A DNA stretch of 64,000 bases, taken from Plantago major (taxonomy: Eukaryota > Streptophyta > Magnoliopsida > Lamiales > Plantaginaceae). A program made the position numbers and the translations under genes. Shown in pieces: positions 12,708-23,569 of the stretch. The first letter of the stretch is position 1, and each line of letters begins with the position of its first letter. The notes under the pieces were generated by a model, which did no database searches, had not been told where the DNA came from, and saw nothing but the letters and a program-made list of their open reading frames with translations. The stretch spans positions 20,034,237 to 20,098,236 of the forward strand of contig CM048844.1 of NCBI GenBank assembly GCA_026545765.1. Reading direction: 5' to 3'.

Positions 12708-14360
12708 ATGGATCAAGAAGAGTCAGAATGTAGCACCCAAAAAGCTTCCTCCCAGAATCCAGCAGCTAGTTCTGTTGTGGTTCAGATTGGAGAGAATGAA
12801 ATTGCAGATTCGAATGCCAAAACAAATGGGCCAGTTTTGGATAAGGCTGAGGAAGAGAGTAATAAGGTGGACTCATCTTCTTGTGTTGTAGATGTGAAGG
12901 AATTTGTGGGAGATAATAATCAGAGGGTTTGTAGAATATGTCATTTGAGTGCTAAGGAAAGTGGTCAGAGTTCCATGGAATTGGTGCAGCTTGGTTGTGG
13001 ATGTAAGGGTGAACTTGGTGTTGCTCATTTGGAATGTGCTGAGGCATGGTTTAGAGTCAAGGGAAATAGGTAATGATTCTGGTTCTGAAACTAAGAAACA
13101 ATCAAGACATGATTTTTATTTGCCTTTGTCAAGATATGTTTGCTTTTTCTTGTTTTATATGCACTTGATTCTTTACTGTTGGATTGTTGCTCTGTTTCTT
13201 GAAATTTGGATGGTATCTCAGGTTCGAATTTGGGAGCTCTGTAGCTCTGTATGTACCTTTTGAATTTGATTGGTGATGAGAGAAGATAAACACAAATCTT
13301 TCTCCATTGTCTTGGATCTGTAAACAGGGCAGATCTTTTTTATGACAGAAATTGAAGTCCTTTAGTTTGAAATTGATCTGCTATAGATATCTGCTCATGC
13401 TAATTGTTTTGTGGTTTTGAATCAGAGTTGTCTCCAGTTTTGATACAGATAATGTATAATGTTAGTTCATGTAGTTTCTTGTTTTTTGGTTTTGTCAAAT
13501 TATCTGGAGTTTTGACACAAACAATGCATGATGTCAGTTCATATAGTTTCTTGTTTTGTAGTTTTGTTTAAATTGTCTAAAATTTTGACATTCAAACAGA
13601 AAATGGAGATGGAAGCCTATTAAAGAATGTAAAAACTCTATGAATTATGTATGCTATACATGTGAATGAAGCTGTTTTGGGAGGACTAGATGTAAAAATC
13701 CTTGATTTGTTACCATGATTTTCGAGTGTTGGAGTGAATGTTAGTTATTGCGATTCTTAACCGAAGTGTTTGCAATGGCTGGAGCATCTTCACAAGTTTT
13801 AGAATATATAGAAATCGGTGCAAATGACCTGTTAGGTAATTTAAGCTAAAAAATCGAGAAAGCTGTAAAAATAGCATTTGCTCCTGTTTAATTTTCAGAA
13901 TATGGAAGCAAGAAATTGGTTTACTTTTCGCCTTCTTGTTAGAAAAGGAAAGTTGGAAACTGGTTCTACAAATACTAGAAATGCTGTTTTTTTCCCAGAA
14001 AAGTAGAATCAAGGAAGCTGTTTTGCAAAAACTGTTGCATGCAGAATGTGCTGGTAGAATCATTCAATAGGATTCTCTTCTTATTGTTCTTTCCTTTGCT
14101 AATCTTTGCCTAATAAGATTCGCTTCAACTTATCTTGCAGAATGTGCGAAATATGTGGGCAGACTGCAAATAACATCACAGGCATGAGAGATACCGGGTT
14201 CTTGGATGAGTGGAACGAGAGCAGACCAACCGAGTTGGGTGCTCGCTCACTGGACGCCCAAAGGACGTGTTTAGGCAGACAGCCATTATGCAACTTCTTG
14301 ATGGCCTGTCTTGTAGTAGCATTCGTTCTTCCCTGGTTTTTCCGTGTAAATATGTTTTGA
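12708..14360 (+). CDS. RINGv (RING-CH, MARCH-type) E3 ubiquitin ligase, single-pass membrane protein
   Basis: Seen: exons 12708-13069 and 14141-14360 join as AG|A (Arg121) across a 1,071-bp GT-AG intron, giving 193 residues. The C4HC3 RING-variant zinc site is complete: C75-x2-C78-x18-C97-x1-C99-x7-H107-x2-C110-x12-C123-x2-C126. The first 70 residues are acidic and Ser/Asn-rich, likely disordered. Residues about 172-190 form one hydrophobic segment next to the C-terminus (NFLMACLVVAFVLPWFF). Family knowledge: RINGv proteins are membrane-bound E3 ligases that recruit an E2 and ubiquitinate membrane substrates; many plant members have two TM segments, so a single terminal one is on the short side. 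The intron falls inside the zinc finger. The ATG at 12708 is chosen because the two codons before it are not a start. Confidence 0.92.
13428..13592. repeat. Imperfect tandem repeat (period 72-73 bp) in the RINGv intron
   Basis: Units start at 13428, 13500 and 13573 (third partial). The first two share GTTAGTTCATGTAGTTTCTT-type sequence and a T-rich TTCTTGTTTT segment. Internal differences show it is not a recent duplication. Confidence 0.8.
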
Positions 14361-14882
14361 TATTACAGTATATGTATATTAGTTACACAACAGACGTCAT
14401 TCTTGAATCTACTCCTTCGTGAAGGTGAAGATCATGTTTTCGACAATGTGAGTTAGCGAACCAATGGTGGTTCGCTTTGTTTGGTTATACATGTTTGCAT
14501 AGTAGCTCCGTTGACATTGATGAATATTTTCTCTCCAATTGAGAATCCATTAGAGCAGTGTTTAATGTGAATGTGAATTCCCTTTAACAAACAACTGAAG
14601 TACAATTGACAATATATTGTACCTAACTATTGTTTGTTTCAGCTTCTCTGCTAGAGATTATATAAAGTCTAGAAGTAGAACAACTACCCAGCAGTGAAAT
14701 TTCCTAATGTTTTCACCTGAAATTGAGAAATTTCTTGTGTATTATTGTAGATCAAATCACCAATTAAATAAGGAAGAAACTTAAAAGAGAATGAAAATGA
14801 TTTTGAAGTGTGTTTCTTTCTTTCAGAATAATGCCTTTTATAGGCGCAGGATCCAGCAGTTCAATCTGATCGCCTTAATTTC
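14361..14882. other. 3' flank of the RINGv gene
   Basis: Probable 3' UTR followed by AT-rich sequence with no coding or repeat signal that I can name. Confidence 0.4.
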
Positions 14883-14979
14883 AACACACATTTTTTAAAA
14901 TCTATTACTATGTGTGCAATATGCAGTACTATACGTTCTTATTTAATACTGTTATGCATATTATGTAATCCTATTTGAT

Positions 14980-15948
14980 AAGATTTTAAACGGGTAGGGT
15001 TCTACCGAACCCGCACAAGACCCGTACGTATGTAATGATGTTCGGGTACAGATCGGGTATATACCCGACCCCTTCCGAACCCGTCAAGCAAGACCCGACC
15101 CGGACTGGCCCCGCAAACCCGTTTCTAACCCGAACCCGACCCGGCATGGTCCAATTTCTTTTTTTTTTAAATAACCTTGTGGAAATAATCCGTGCCATAC
15201 ACTGCTCATAGCCTATGGCATAATCTGTTTATTTATTGCTAGTATATGGTTGTTTGTTTTTCACTCTTTCCAGCCATTAGTTATTGGTCAGTTGTTGTAC
15301 AATTATTACCAACTCAGTACACAATCATATAGCCATATGTATCTTTACATACCTGTTATCGACTTAAATTGGCACCAGAGCCAAGGTCAACAGAAAAGTG
15401 AAAAAGACCCATATACATAAGCGAGAGATCAGAAGAAATGAAATCGACATTTGATTTGTGACAAAATCAGAAGAAGATCTGAAGCCATTGAAGAAAACCC
15501 AGAAGCCGAGCTGAAGCCAGAACCAAGAATCGCGATCTGGAAGAAGAAAGAGCGACCAAAACGCGATCTGGATTGAAGTCTCAACACATACCAATCGCCA
15601 TACCCAGCTGAAGATTCAGAAATGAGAACCAAGAAAAGGAAGAAGACGCGCAATCAACGATTTCACGATTCAGAACCAAGAAGAAGACATGGATGCTTGT
15701 TTCAGATTTGCCATTAGAGAAGAAGAAGAATGGAAGAAACGGCAGATTCAACAGAAGACCAGAAAACGATTTTTACTTTTTGATTAAACGGGTTGGGCGG
15801 GTTTATACCCTACCCGAACCCTACCCGTTAATTAGTAACGGGTTGGGTATGGGTACAGGTAAGAGAACTCGATAAAAAATATCGGATCTCTACCATCAGG
15901 TTCTAAATGGGTTCGGGTCGAATAGAACTCAACCCGTTTAAAAGCTTA
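14980..15948. mobile_element. CGGGT-rich TIR element with 9-bp target duplication, composite interior
   Basis: The left end AAGATTTTAAACGGGTAGGG and the reverse-complemented right end TAAGCTTTTAAACGGGTTGA are terminal inverted repeats continuing for about 30 bp. CTATTTGAT stands directly outside both ends (14971-14979, 15949-15957), a 9-bp duplication that fits a Mutator-like element. Both subterminal arms are packed with ACCCGAACCC/CGGGT motifs. The middle (15180-15780) is different: an LTR/PBS scrap and purine-rich GAAGAAGA sequence. Related CGGGT fragments occur at 34258-34425 and around 53620-53720. No transposase. An 8-bp (hAT) duplication cannot be excluded. Confidence 0.75.
15190..15400 (+). 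mobile_element. Nested LTR-retrotransposon fragment (LTR end plus PBS)
   Basis: ATTGGCACCAGAGCC at 15368-15382 resembles the Met-tRNA primer binding site of plant LTR retrotransposons. It follows an AT-rich LTR-like sequence and precedes purine-rich leader sequence. It is inside the CGGGT-rich TIR element, either as a later insertion or as captured sequence. No second LTR or protein domain is visible. Confidence 0.5.
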
Positions 15949-16207
15949 CTATTTGATTTACAAACACACGTTTTCTTTTAAATCTATTACTATGTGTGCA
16001 CTATGCACGTACAATATGCCCTATTTAGTACTATGCATAGTATAGCATGTAAGTCTATTTTGTGATGGTTACATTTACTATCATTACTTATACATAACAA
16101 TTTTTTAGATTCAACCTTATTGTATTTATGACAAGATGTGAAAATTAGCCTGTTAGGTCAAAATAAATGCGCCAATATATAAGATGGTTTACATATTTAA
16201 GCAACAA

Positions 16208-16280
16208 TCCGTTGTAGTCTAGTTGGTCAGGATACTCGGCTCTCACCCGAGAGACCCGGGTTCAAGTCCCGGCAACGGAA
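16208..16280 (+). tRNA. trnE-CUC: tRNA-Glu (anticodon CTC)
   Basis: A 73-nt cloverleaf: acceptor stem TCCGTTG with CAACGGA and discriminator A; D arm TAGTCTAGTTGGTCAGGATA; anticodon stem CTCGG/CCGAG with loop CTCTCAC and anticodon CTC at 16242-16244; T arm CCGGG/CCCGG with loop TTCAAGT. The CCA tail is not encoded, as for nuclear tRNAs. It has no intron. CAA motifs lie just upstream and a T-run (TTTTTT from about 16285) downstream, matching plant Pol III start and stop signals. Confidence 0.97.
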
Positions 16281-16700
16281 ACTTGTTTTTTCTACCCCAT
16301 TTTTCTCTCCATTGTCATTTTACACTTCTTTATTGTGAATATTGTAATTTCAACATGGTTTATATTAATCGAGTTTTTAGTAGAGCTGCATGGTTATACT
16401 TGATACATCAAAAGAAGAGACAACTTATTCGTTGCGATCGATCAAATCCAACACTGAACGAACTTTGCCACTGTCACTTGCATTTCAAAACTGGTAGTGG
16501 TGAACCGTACCCGTAACCACACTAAATACGTCTGCAAGATTCTAATAAGGAAACGAATGGATCTCATTACAGAGAGCATTACAGCATCACTAGTTCATGA
16601 TCCCTTCTAATTTCTGCAACTTCTTTAACTAGGTTACAACAAATGCACCACAAGATGCCCTGGGCGGCTGAAGAAGCACATACTATGCTAACGAATGATT

Positions 16701-19700
16701 TCACCCAATGGTGTAAACCTTAACGAATTTGGAAGTATCGCAGATCACTAGATTTTCTGATTCTGCTGGAGTCATGCAGAGCCAATTGACCTAAGCACAA
16801 AAAAGCCCAAATAATAATTAAACCATGCTAAAGGAGGAAGTCATGAAAAAGCAAAAGAAATTTTGCTCGTGTTGCACACCTTTCTCTTCAAACTAATGTT
16901 CAAGCTGAGAAGATCGTTCACGCTGCTAGTATGGCCAGTGTCATAAGATCTGGACCAATCCCATACCTTCACTGATTTATCATTTCCACCAGAGACGATA
17001 AACTTGCCTTTCTCCCCGAACACCGAGAAAGCCCTGAGGAATTATTATAAGTTCAAGTAGTAGTTCAAGGCAAATATGGAAGAACGTGGATAATGGATAT
17101 GATAGACAGGCTTATGGAAGCATATATCATTATTTTATGTATATAAATAAACTACCTAAGTTATATCATGCATAAAAATATTTCTAAAGTGTGCAACAGT
17201 TTTACAGTAAAACAAACCGTATTTGAAGTGTGTCCAATATTTATCGGGTGGTATCCAGTATGTATTGCATACTTGCGCATGCACTCTTTGAAGCATTCAT
17301 TTAAAAGATCTTCTATGTAACATAAGATCGAAGCATATTAGAGCTCATGAGCTTACACTGAAGACACTGCTGCAGTGTGTCCGCCCACTGTGTAGTCCAG
17401 GAGCAGATTCTTGTGCTTTAAATCTTCATTCTGGGAGTTAGCATGCTGAGTGCTGCTATTTGGTGTTGACTTAGCACCCTGCTTCGACTTAGCTGAAGAT
17501 TTTGATTTAAGAGCAGCAACTTCTGATTCGATGTCAATGATATTGACAACACCATCACCTCTAGCAGCCACACAGATCTTGCCGACTCTTTCCACCATGT
17601 CAAGGTCAGGGACTACCAGGGCATGGACGAATGCTGGATTACAAGACTGTGCAGCACCAGCTCCACTGCCTGGATAAAATATTTGTTCGACATTATGAGA
17701 TTGTTAAAAATAAATTCTATGGTTTCTGAAGAAAAGCACAAAAATGCGTGAACATGATTAGAACTAGTCAAGTAGACCACATTTAGCAAAATGAATCCAT
17801 ATTTGGAAATTGTAGCATCTAGATCTGGGAAACTGAACTCTCTAAACCAAATAGTTTTGGTCAGTGAAATAGTTGGTTTAACTTATGATGTTATAGTTTC
17901 ACTGGAATCAGGTACTAGACTAGTGCACTGCACCAGACAGCATTCCTGGATGACTACAAATAGGAAACATCTTTTATATCTTCCCAATATAATCATTGTT
18001 TAACACCCCTCCCTTTATCTCCACTCCTTGGTCCAAATGATGTTAGCATAAGGCTGGGGCAACTTACAAAATGCTAAAGCAAGCAAACGTAACCTTACCA
18101 AAGTCTATCGTATGGCATGGGCGTCCTTTGGAGAAGTCCCACATTACAAGCTTGGAATCAAGACCACCAGTTATTACTGCAATTTATACATACGAAACAA
18201 AAGTTACAGGAAAATTGTCAAATTCTAAGTTTAGATATCACAGACTAAAGTTAAAAGGCCTTAATAACACCCCCACCCCCACCTAAATCTCAGAAACCCC
18301 TAATGATTTGATGCAGGCATGCAGTAAATGTGATCTATAGCACAATCAGGGAACAATTGTGATGAGATGACTGTCAAGCAGAGATGTGGACTTTACTTGT
18401 CAAATTATGTTTACAAGATAAACATGCAGACTGAGGAAATGAGACATGTTGGCATAAAAAGCATTCTTTTGTTTGTAATTGATTATACCTTCCCAAGATC
18501 TCCAAGGAAGGAATTGAACACTACTGCATATCTGAAGAAACAATAATAGAAAGAGGATCACAAGTCTGAGAATGGAAAGTCTACCAGATAAAAATGTCAA
18601 GAAGTATTTTAGAATAACAATAATTGTGAAATGGAATCAACAAACCTTGACAAATTTTAAGGAGAATGGGCTTAAAAGGAAAATCAAGCGATCAGCAACG
18701 TTACTAACTTCCACTTGAAACGAAAGACAAATGAAGATATACGAACAAAACTTTTTTTTTTCTCGCGTGAGCAACAGACAAATATTTTATGCAGAAAAGG
18801 ATACAGTATCATGGCCCGCTCTTAAAGTTTTGTACGGACATTGTTGGCTGATGTCGATAATCTGCAGCAGATATAATAGACATCATCAATAAGATATTCT
18901 CACAGTGATATTCACACAAGGCATTTAACATGAATTATATCTCAAGATCTCAAAAGAAGCCAACATAATGCAGGACTTGCAACTTAGTTGCTAAGGGAAA
19001 ACGCAGGAAGTCCTATCTAAAGGTTTCAAGCTATTATTCCCAAGGCAAATAGCTACACACTCCCAAACGAAAAAATGAATGCCAAAACACCACAACACTC
19101 AAATCTTCTTCCAGCCTTGTTTCCAGTATTTATCAGGTCAAATAATTCAGGTTCACTTGTTCAAAATTCATATATGTCACTTGTACATCTTCGACGAAAA
19201 AAATTGAAAGAGTTCCCCAATCTCCCTCTCACGAGTTTACTATAGCCACCTGTCTTATAACCTCTTTTGAGCTATAAAGTAGTCTCAGTCTCTCAGAGAT
19301 TGTATAATCAACAAGAATAGCATTGCAATGCCAGCAGCACATACAAAAACCCTACAGAACAAGAATACTTATACCTTCACATCTCCACTGTCATCTGCAG
19401 CAGCCAAAAATGACAATTTTGGGTGGCAAGCAATCTGCAAGCAGAAATAACATAGTTTGTGAAATGTATTGACAGATAATTTAATCACGAATATAAAATG
19501 TGGATTGGTCATACCGGTAAAGAAATGACTAGTTTAATTCATTAAGAAGTACGATCTCTAACCAGCTATAAATTGCATGTGATGAAATCAATTAAATTTC
19601 GTTGAAGGATAGTCGGGCTAATTAGTTGACTTAGTATTATCATTTCACTTGGATCACACTATTTGGAACTAATTAAATTTGGCATTTAATGACATTAAAT

Positions 19701-22700
19701 AAGTTACTTTACTTTCATGAATTTTATAGTCGTGATAGAAAATGCTACTTGTGTCTGCTCATACAAACAAATAAAAAATAATTTTCAGGATATTTTACAT
19801 AATGCTGCTCTGAAGCCTTTGTTTAAATTGCGGGAAGCAACAAGCATGAAACTCTAAGTTTGTTGACCATAAACATATGTCCAATTTGCTTGGAGCTTTA
19901 CACAGTTTGGTTCGTTAATGGAACAGGAATATGCGACGCAATTTTCTCTGATTTGGATGTTATAGATCCTTTACTGTAAGGATAATCACATTAAATGTTT
20001 CAACAGAATTATGTTCTGCTTAGGAGCAAGAGTAATTGGTTCAGAGAACCAAAGTTTTTGCAAAATGATTTCAGGAGTGGCATCGTAATTCAGCAGGCAA
20101 TGGTACATATCATACTATCATAGCTCATGTAAATAGTGTACATGTATCTGTTAATACGTGTACCGTATTACACAAAAAAGAACTTTAAAAGGGCAGCAAA
20201 AGATACTATACAGATTTGCGCTAACAGGCATAGCACGCATATTATGTTAGCCTTTTCCTAGTATATAAATGTACAGCTGCTCCCCTTTCATACTGTCTCA
20301 ATCAAAACATGATCGTTATCCAACCTGAGTATATCCATTTTATTGCTAGAAGCATAGATAAAAAAGTAAGATAGTTGAACAACTGAATTTAAAAAGAATG
20401 AACAGTAGGTGCTATACCTGATTTATCTCATCCTTGTTGATACTGTAAGTTTTTAGTAACTTCCAAGTGGGTGTCTGACACATAGAACATAACAGTGTGA
20501 GATTAAAAACTAACTTGATATCACATGTTAGTCATCACAACTTACTGAATAAAGTACAACAATGTTACAGATATAGAATGACAGAGAAAGGAAACCACCA
20601 AAAAGTAAGCCGAGAAGGAAAACTAAAGAAAGTAGCCAACTGATAGAAGAATGAATATCCCTTTGTTTTTGCGAGAGTAATTAAGAACAATGTCTTCAAA
20701 TGAGGGATAGTGGAAAGTTGGGTACAATTAATATGTGCTTTGACCTCAAAATATAGAGTGATGTTATCCTAAGGATCATATAACAAGGAGTTTTTATAAT
20801 TTTCTACTAAAGCTGCAACTCAAACATATAAAACTATGAAAAATGTCAAACTATATTGACCGTTGTCACGTAAAGTGAAAAGTGTATTAAGAGAATCGAA
20901 CAACTTGAAACATAAACAAGTGGGGAAATGAAAATTCAATTTATAAAGACTATATAAATAAACAACAAAACTTAAGAATACCATATGTAAATCCAAGCAT
21001 TTGACTTCATTTCCAGAAGAAACATAGAGGATATCTTCATTTCCTGTATCAGACAAAGAATGATATGAGAGGAGGATTATACATCACCAAATGGACGAAG
21101 ATTGAAAACAATACAATGTTCCAGTCAAAACTATAAAACTGATAAAATTTTGAACTGATCCAGTGTCCTGAGATATAGTTATATACTATACCAAAATAAT
21201 CCCCTAACATAAAAGAGAGGCAAGAAACACATTTGGCAGTTTCGAGGGTAAATTAAGGCGGAATTCTCAAAGTTAATAGGAAAGAACGAATAAATAAATA
21301 AATAAATAAGTAAATAAATAAATACAGCTTCATTGACCAAAGATGGTTATCAAACAATCTTTGATAACTTAATATTCAGGCAATTCAAGAGCTATTTCAA
21401 AATGCTTCTGTAACTAGGTATACAATTTATCCTATAATAGCAACTAGCAAGCGATCCTGACAATTTGAATCTGAAGCATAGATTTACTTACTGAAAGTAC
21501 AGATATCCAGGCTTTTATGGCTACTGTTTCTCACTAAAGCTAATTTTTCTGAACCTTTTTGGAAAATAAAGGATCCTTCTTTTGTTTTTTTATATTATTT
21601 TATTTTATATATTCCTGTTTTACTTATCTTAACCACCTAATGGAGTGGAGGCTGGTCATGCCATGTGTATGCCAGAATATTAGTAACTTAAAATCTTAAA
21701 TTTAACCGGATCACAAGTGCAGATCCACCAGAAGCTTCAGCAAGGTGTGATATTTAGAGAATACTATCTGAAGAGACGGAAGGAAAGGGGAAGTGTCACG
21801 TACCCAGAGTGAACCTAGACATAGTTAAGTAAAACAAAACAAAAAGGACTCATAAACTAAAACAAACATATTCCGTGCATATTTCTACTTTTCACATACA
21901 TACATAATTTCCATCTAGAAGATGGCAACTTAAGCCATCTCGACAGAGAAATTTACAGTTGACATCTCAGAAATTAATGAACATTGTCATAAATCTCAGG
22001 AGACATGAGAAAGCGAAAAGCAAGCAACAGGATGAAAGATAGGAATATATAGTACCTTTTTTTTTTAATTCCTTAAAATTTATTCCTTTTTATTATTTGA
22101 ACTCAAATTGTGTCCAGGTTCAGGCACACATGGACATGGGTACTTCAGTTCATCCTAGTACCAAAACTGGTCCCACTATAAAACTCACTGAGACTATATA
22201 TAAAGAAAAATGTGTATAACCAACCTGGTATAAGATGGGGCAGGAAAAAGAGTCTGGTTTCCATCATGAGTTCCCTCAGACTGCTTCACCGTATACAACA
22301 GGGTTTCATGATTGTTATTAAGGGAACCTGTAGACACAGTGAAGCGTTTGGGGGAACTCTTGATGCTACCAGGTAGTTAAGGAGATCAACATTTGGAGCT
22401 CGATATATATCATTTTCTCAGACCAACATTCAGTGTGACGTTGCATGAAGCCATGAATAATGTGCATCACTGTTTTTCTTGATTTTCTTTCAAAAGTCCT
22501 CTTTCGAATTGTCTTTGTTTAAAGTTAAAACAATTAATCACTATAATCACATCAATGTAATTTACATCTCTCCAACCTCAAACTTAAATGTTCCATATCT
22601 CAAGTTCACTGATATGAACTTAAATGTTCCATATCTCAAGTACACTGATATTACTCTGTTAAGTGCCATCTTCAGTATCTTCCAGGTGCTACAATATTCA

Positions 22701-23569
22701 ACAACTAAACCTCCATGCTCTCTATCCGTATACCCACCATGTATTAATAGCTTATCTAAGTTCTTTTGTGCACATGATCCTGTATCTTTCTCTTGTCAGA
22801 TTGCCCGGAAACTTGTTCGCATTACTTTGTCATGTAAGAACAAATGCTTCTTAAAATGAGCCGTACTGCGTTTTCCCAAACGTACTTTATAGTTACTTGG
22901 TTTAAATCAGAACTTTGGGGTGGGGTGGGGGCAGGGTGTAACTTAGAACTCTTTTGATTTTGCAGGATAACTTATTGACTCAATAACTTTCAAATTCAAT
23001 GATTTTACAGCTTAAAGCAGGATCGAGCATTCCCTTACCTTACTGTCTCTACTCTACAATTTGTGTACGTTTTCCTCTCTCGAGAAACAGTCCAACAAAA
23101 GTTGAGATATCAAATGTACAAAAGTTATTGTACTCACAAAATATCAGCAGACAACGAAAGAACAGGCTGAGGTCAACAATATCGTAAATAGATACTTCGA
23201 AGCTCTATTAATGTAATGGAATGCAAAATAAAAGAAATTGGGCAAAAGAGGGAACCTGGCTTAAAACACAAAGAAGAAATAGCGTTTCCATTCCCAATGT
23301 CCATAGCAAACAACATATCTTTACACCGCAAATCATACCAGCAGACACAACCATCCTTGCATCATCATATGGAGAACACTTAATAAAAATCACTTGTAAT
23401 CGCAAAAACAAGAACAGGAAAAGGTGCTAAATTCATCGATTGTGTAGCAGAGTAGAGAGAGAAAGGAAACCTCAGCGGCTGTGGTGATAAAGCCAGGGCG
23501 GAGAGTGGAAGCGATACAGCAAGTTGCCGCCGCCTTGTGGCCTCTCAATCGTCTCGGCTCCGCCGTCAT
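16701..23569 (-). CDS. WDR53: WD40-repeat protein, WDR53 type (At5g45760-like)
   Basis: Seen: eleven minus-strand exons, all GT-AG and phase-consistent: 23471-23569 (ATG at 23569), 23256-23355, 20982-21043, 20418-20474, 19375-19434, 18805-18861, 18489-18531, 18099-18176, 17357-17669, 16880-17033 and 16701-16790 (TGA at 16703-16701). Total 1,113 nt, 370 residues. WD motifs include CWYDLR (38-43), LVMWDF and VKVWDW, with GH dipeptides at RLRGHK, LRAGH and GGHTAAVSS. Residues about 240-272 are a Lys/Ser/Asn/Gln-rich linker between blades. Family knowledge: human WDR53 (about 358 residues) is a candidate DDB1-CUL4 substrate receptor; YDLR here fits a DWD-like box. At5g45760 is, from memory, the Arabidopsis relative and neighbours At5g45780, matching the kinase at the start of this window. 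Intron 2 (2.2 kb) holds minor repeats. Confidence 0.92.
21290..21324. repeat. (AAAT)n microsatellite in WDR53 intron 2
   Basis: AAATAAATAAAT runs with one AAGT interruption. Confidence 0.9.
22581..22652. repeat. 36-bp tandem duplication in WDR53 intron 2
   Basis: AACTTAAATGTTCCATATCT begins both copies (22581 and 22617). The copies differ by about one base, so this is a recent duplication. Confidence 0.9.

Larger units (their letters stand above)
14883..16058. repeat. Pair of ~97-bp direct repeats flanking the CGGGT element
   Basis: ATCTATTACTATGTGTGCAM occurs in both flanks (14899-14918 and 15982-16001). Around it the left (14883-14980) and right (15962-16058) flanks are alignable: ACACA or CACACG, a T-run, the shared core, then ATATGC and TAGTACTAT-like motifs. 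The flanks are too long to be a target duplication, so the element at 14980-15948 most likely landed between two members of an older tandem repeat. Confidence 0.7.

Noticed and set aside
15364..15653. Two overlapping minus-strand open frames of 74-76 codons
   Set aside because: They arise from the purine-rich GAAGAAGA stretch inside the composite element; hydrophobic low-complexity translation, no domain.
22479..22859. 126-codon plus-strand open frame
   Set aside because: It lies inside intron 2 of the WDR53 gene on the other strand, partly over a 36-bp tandem duplication, and shows no domain.
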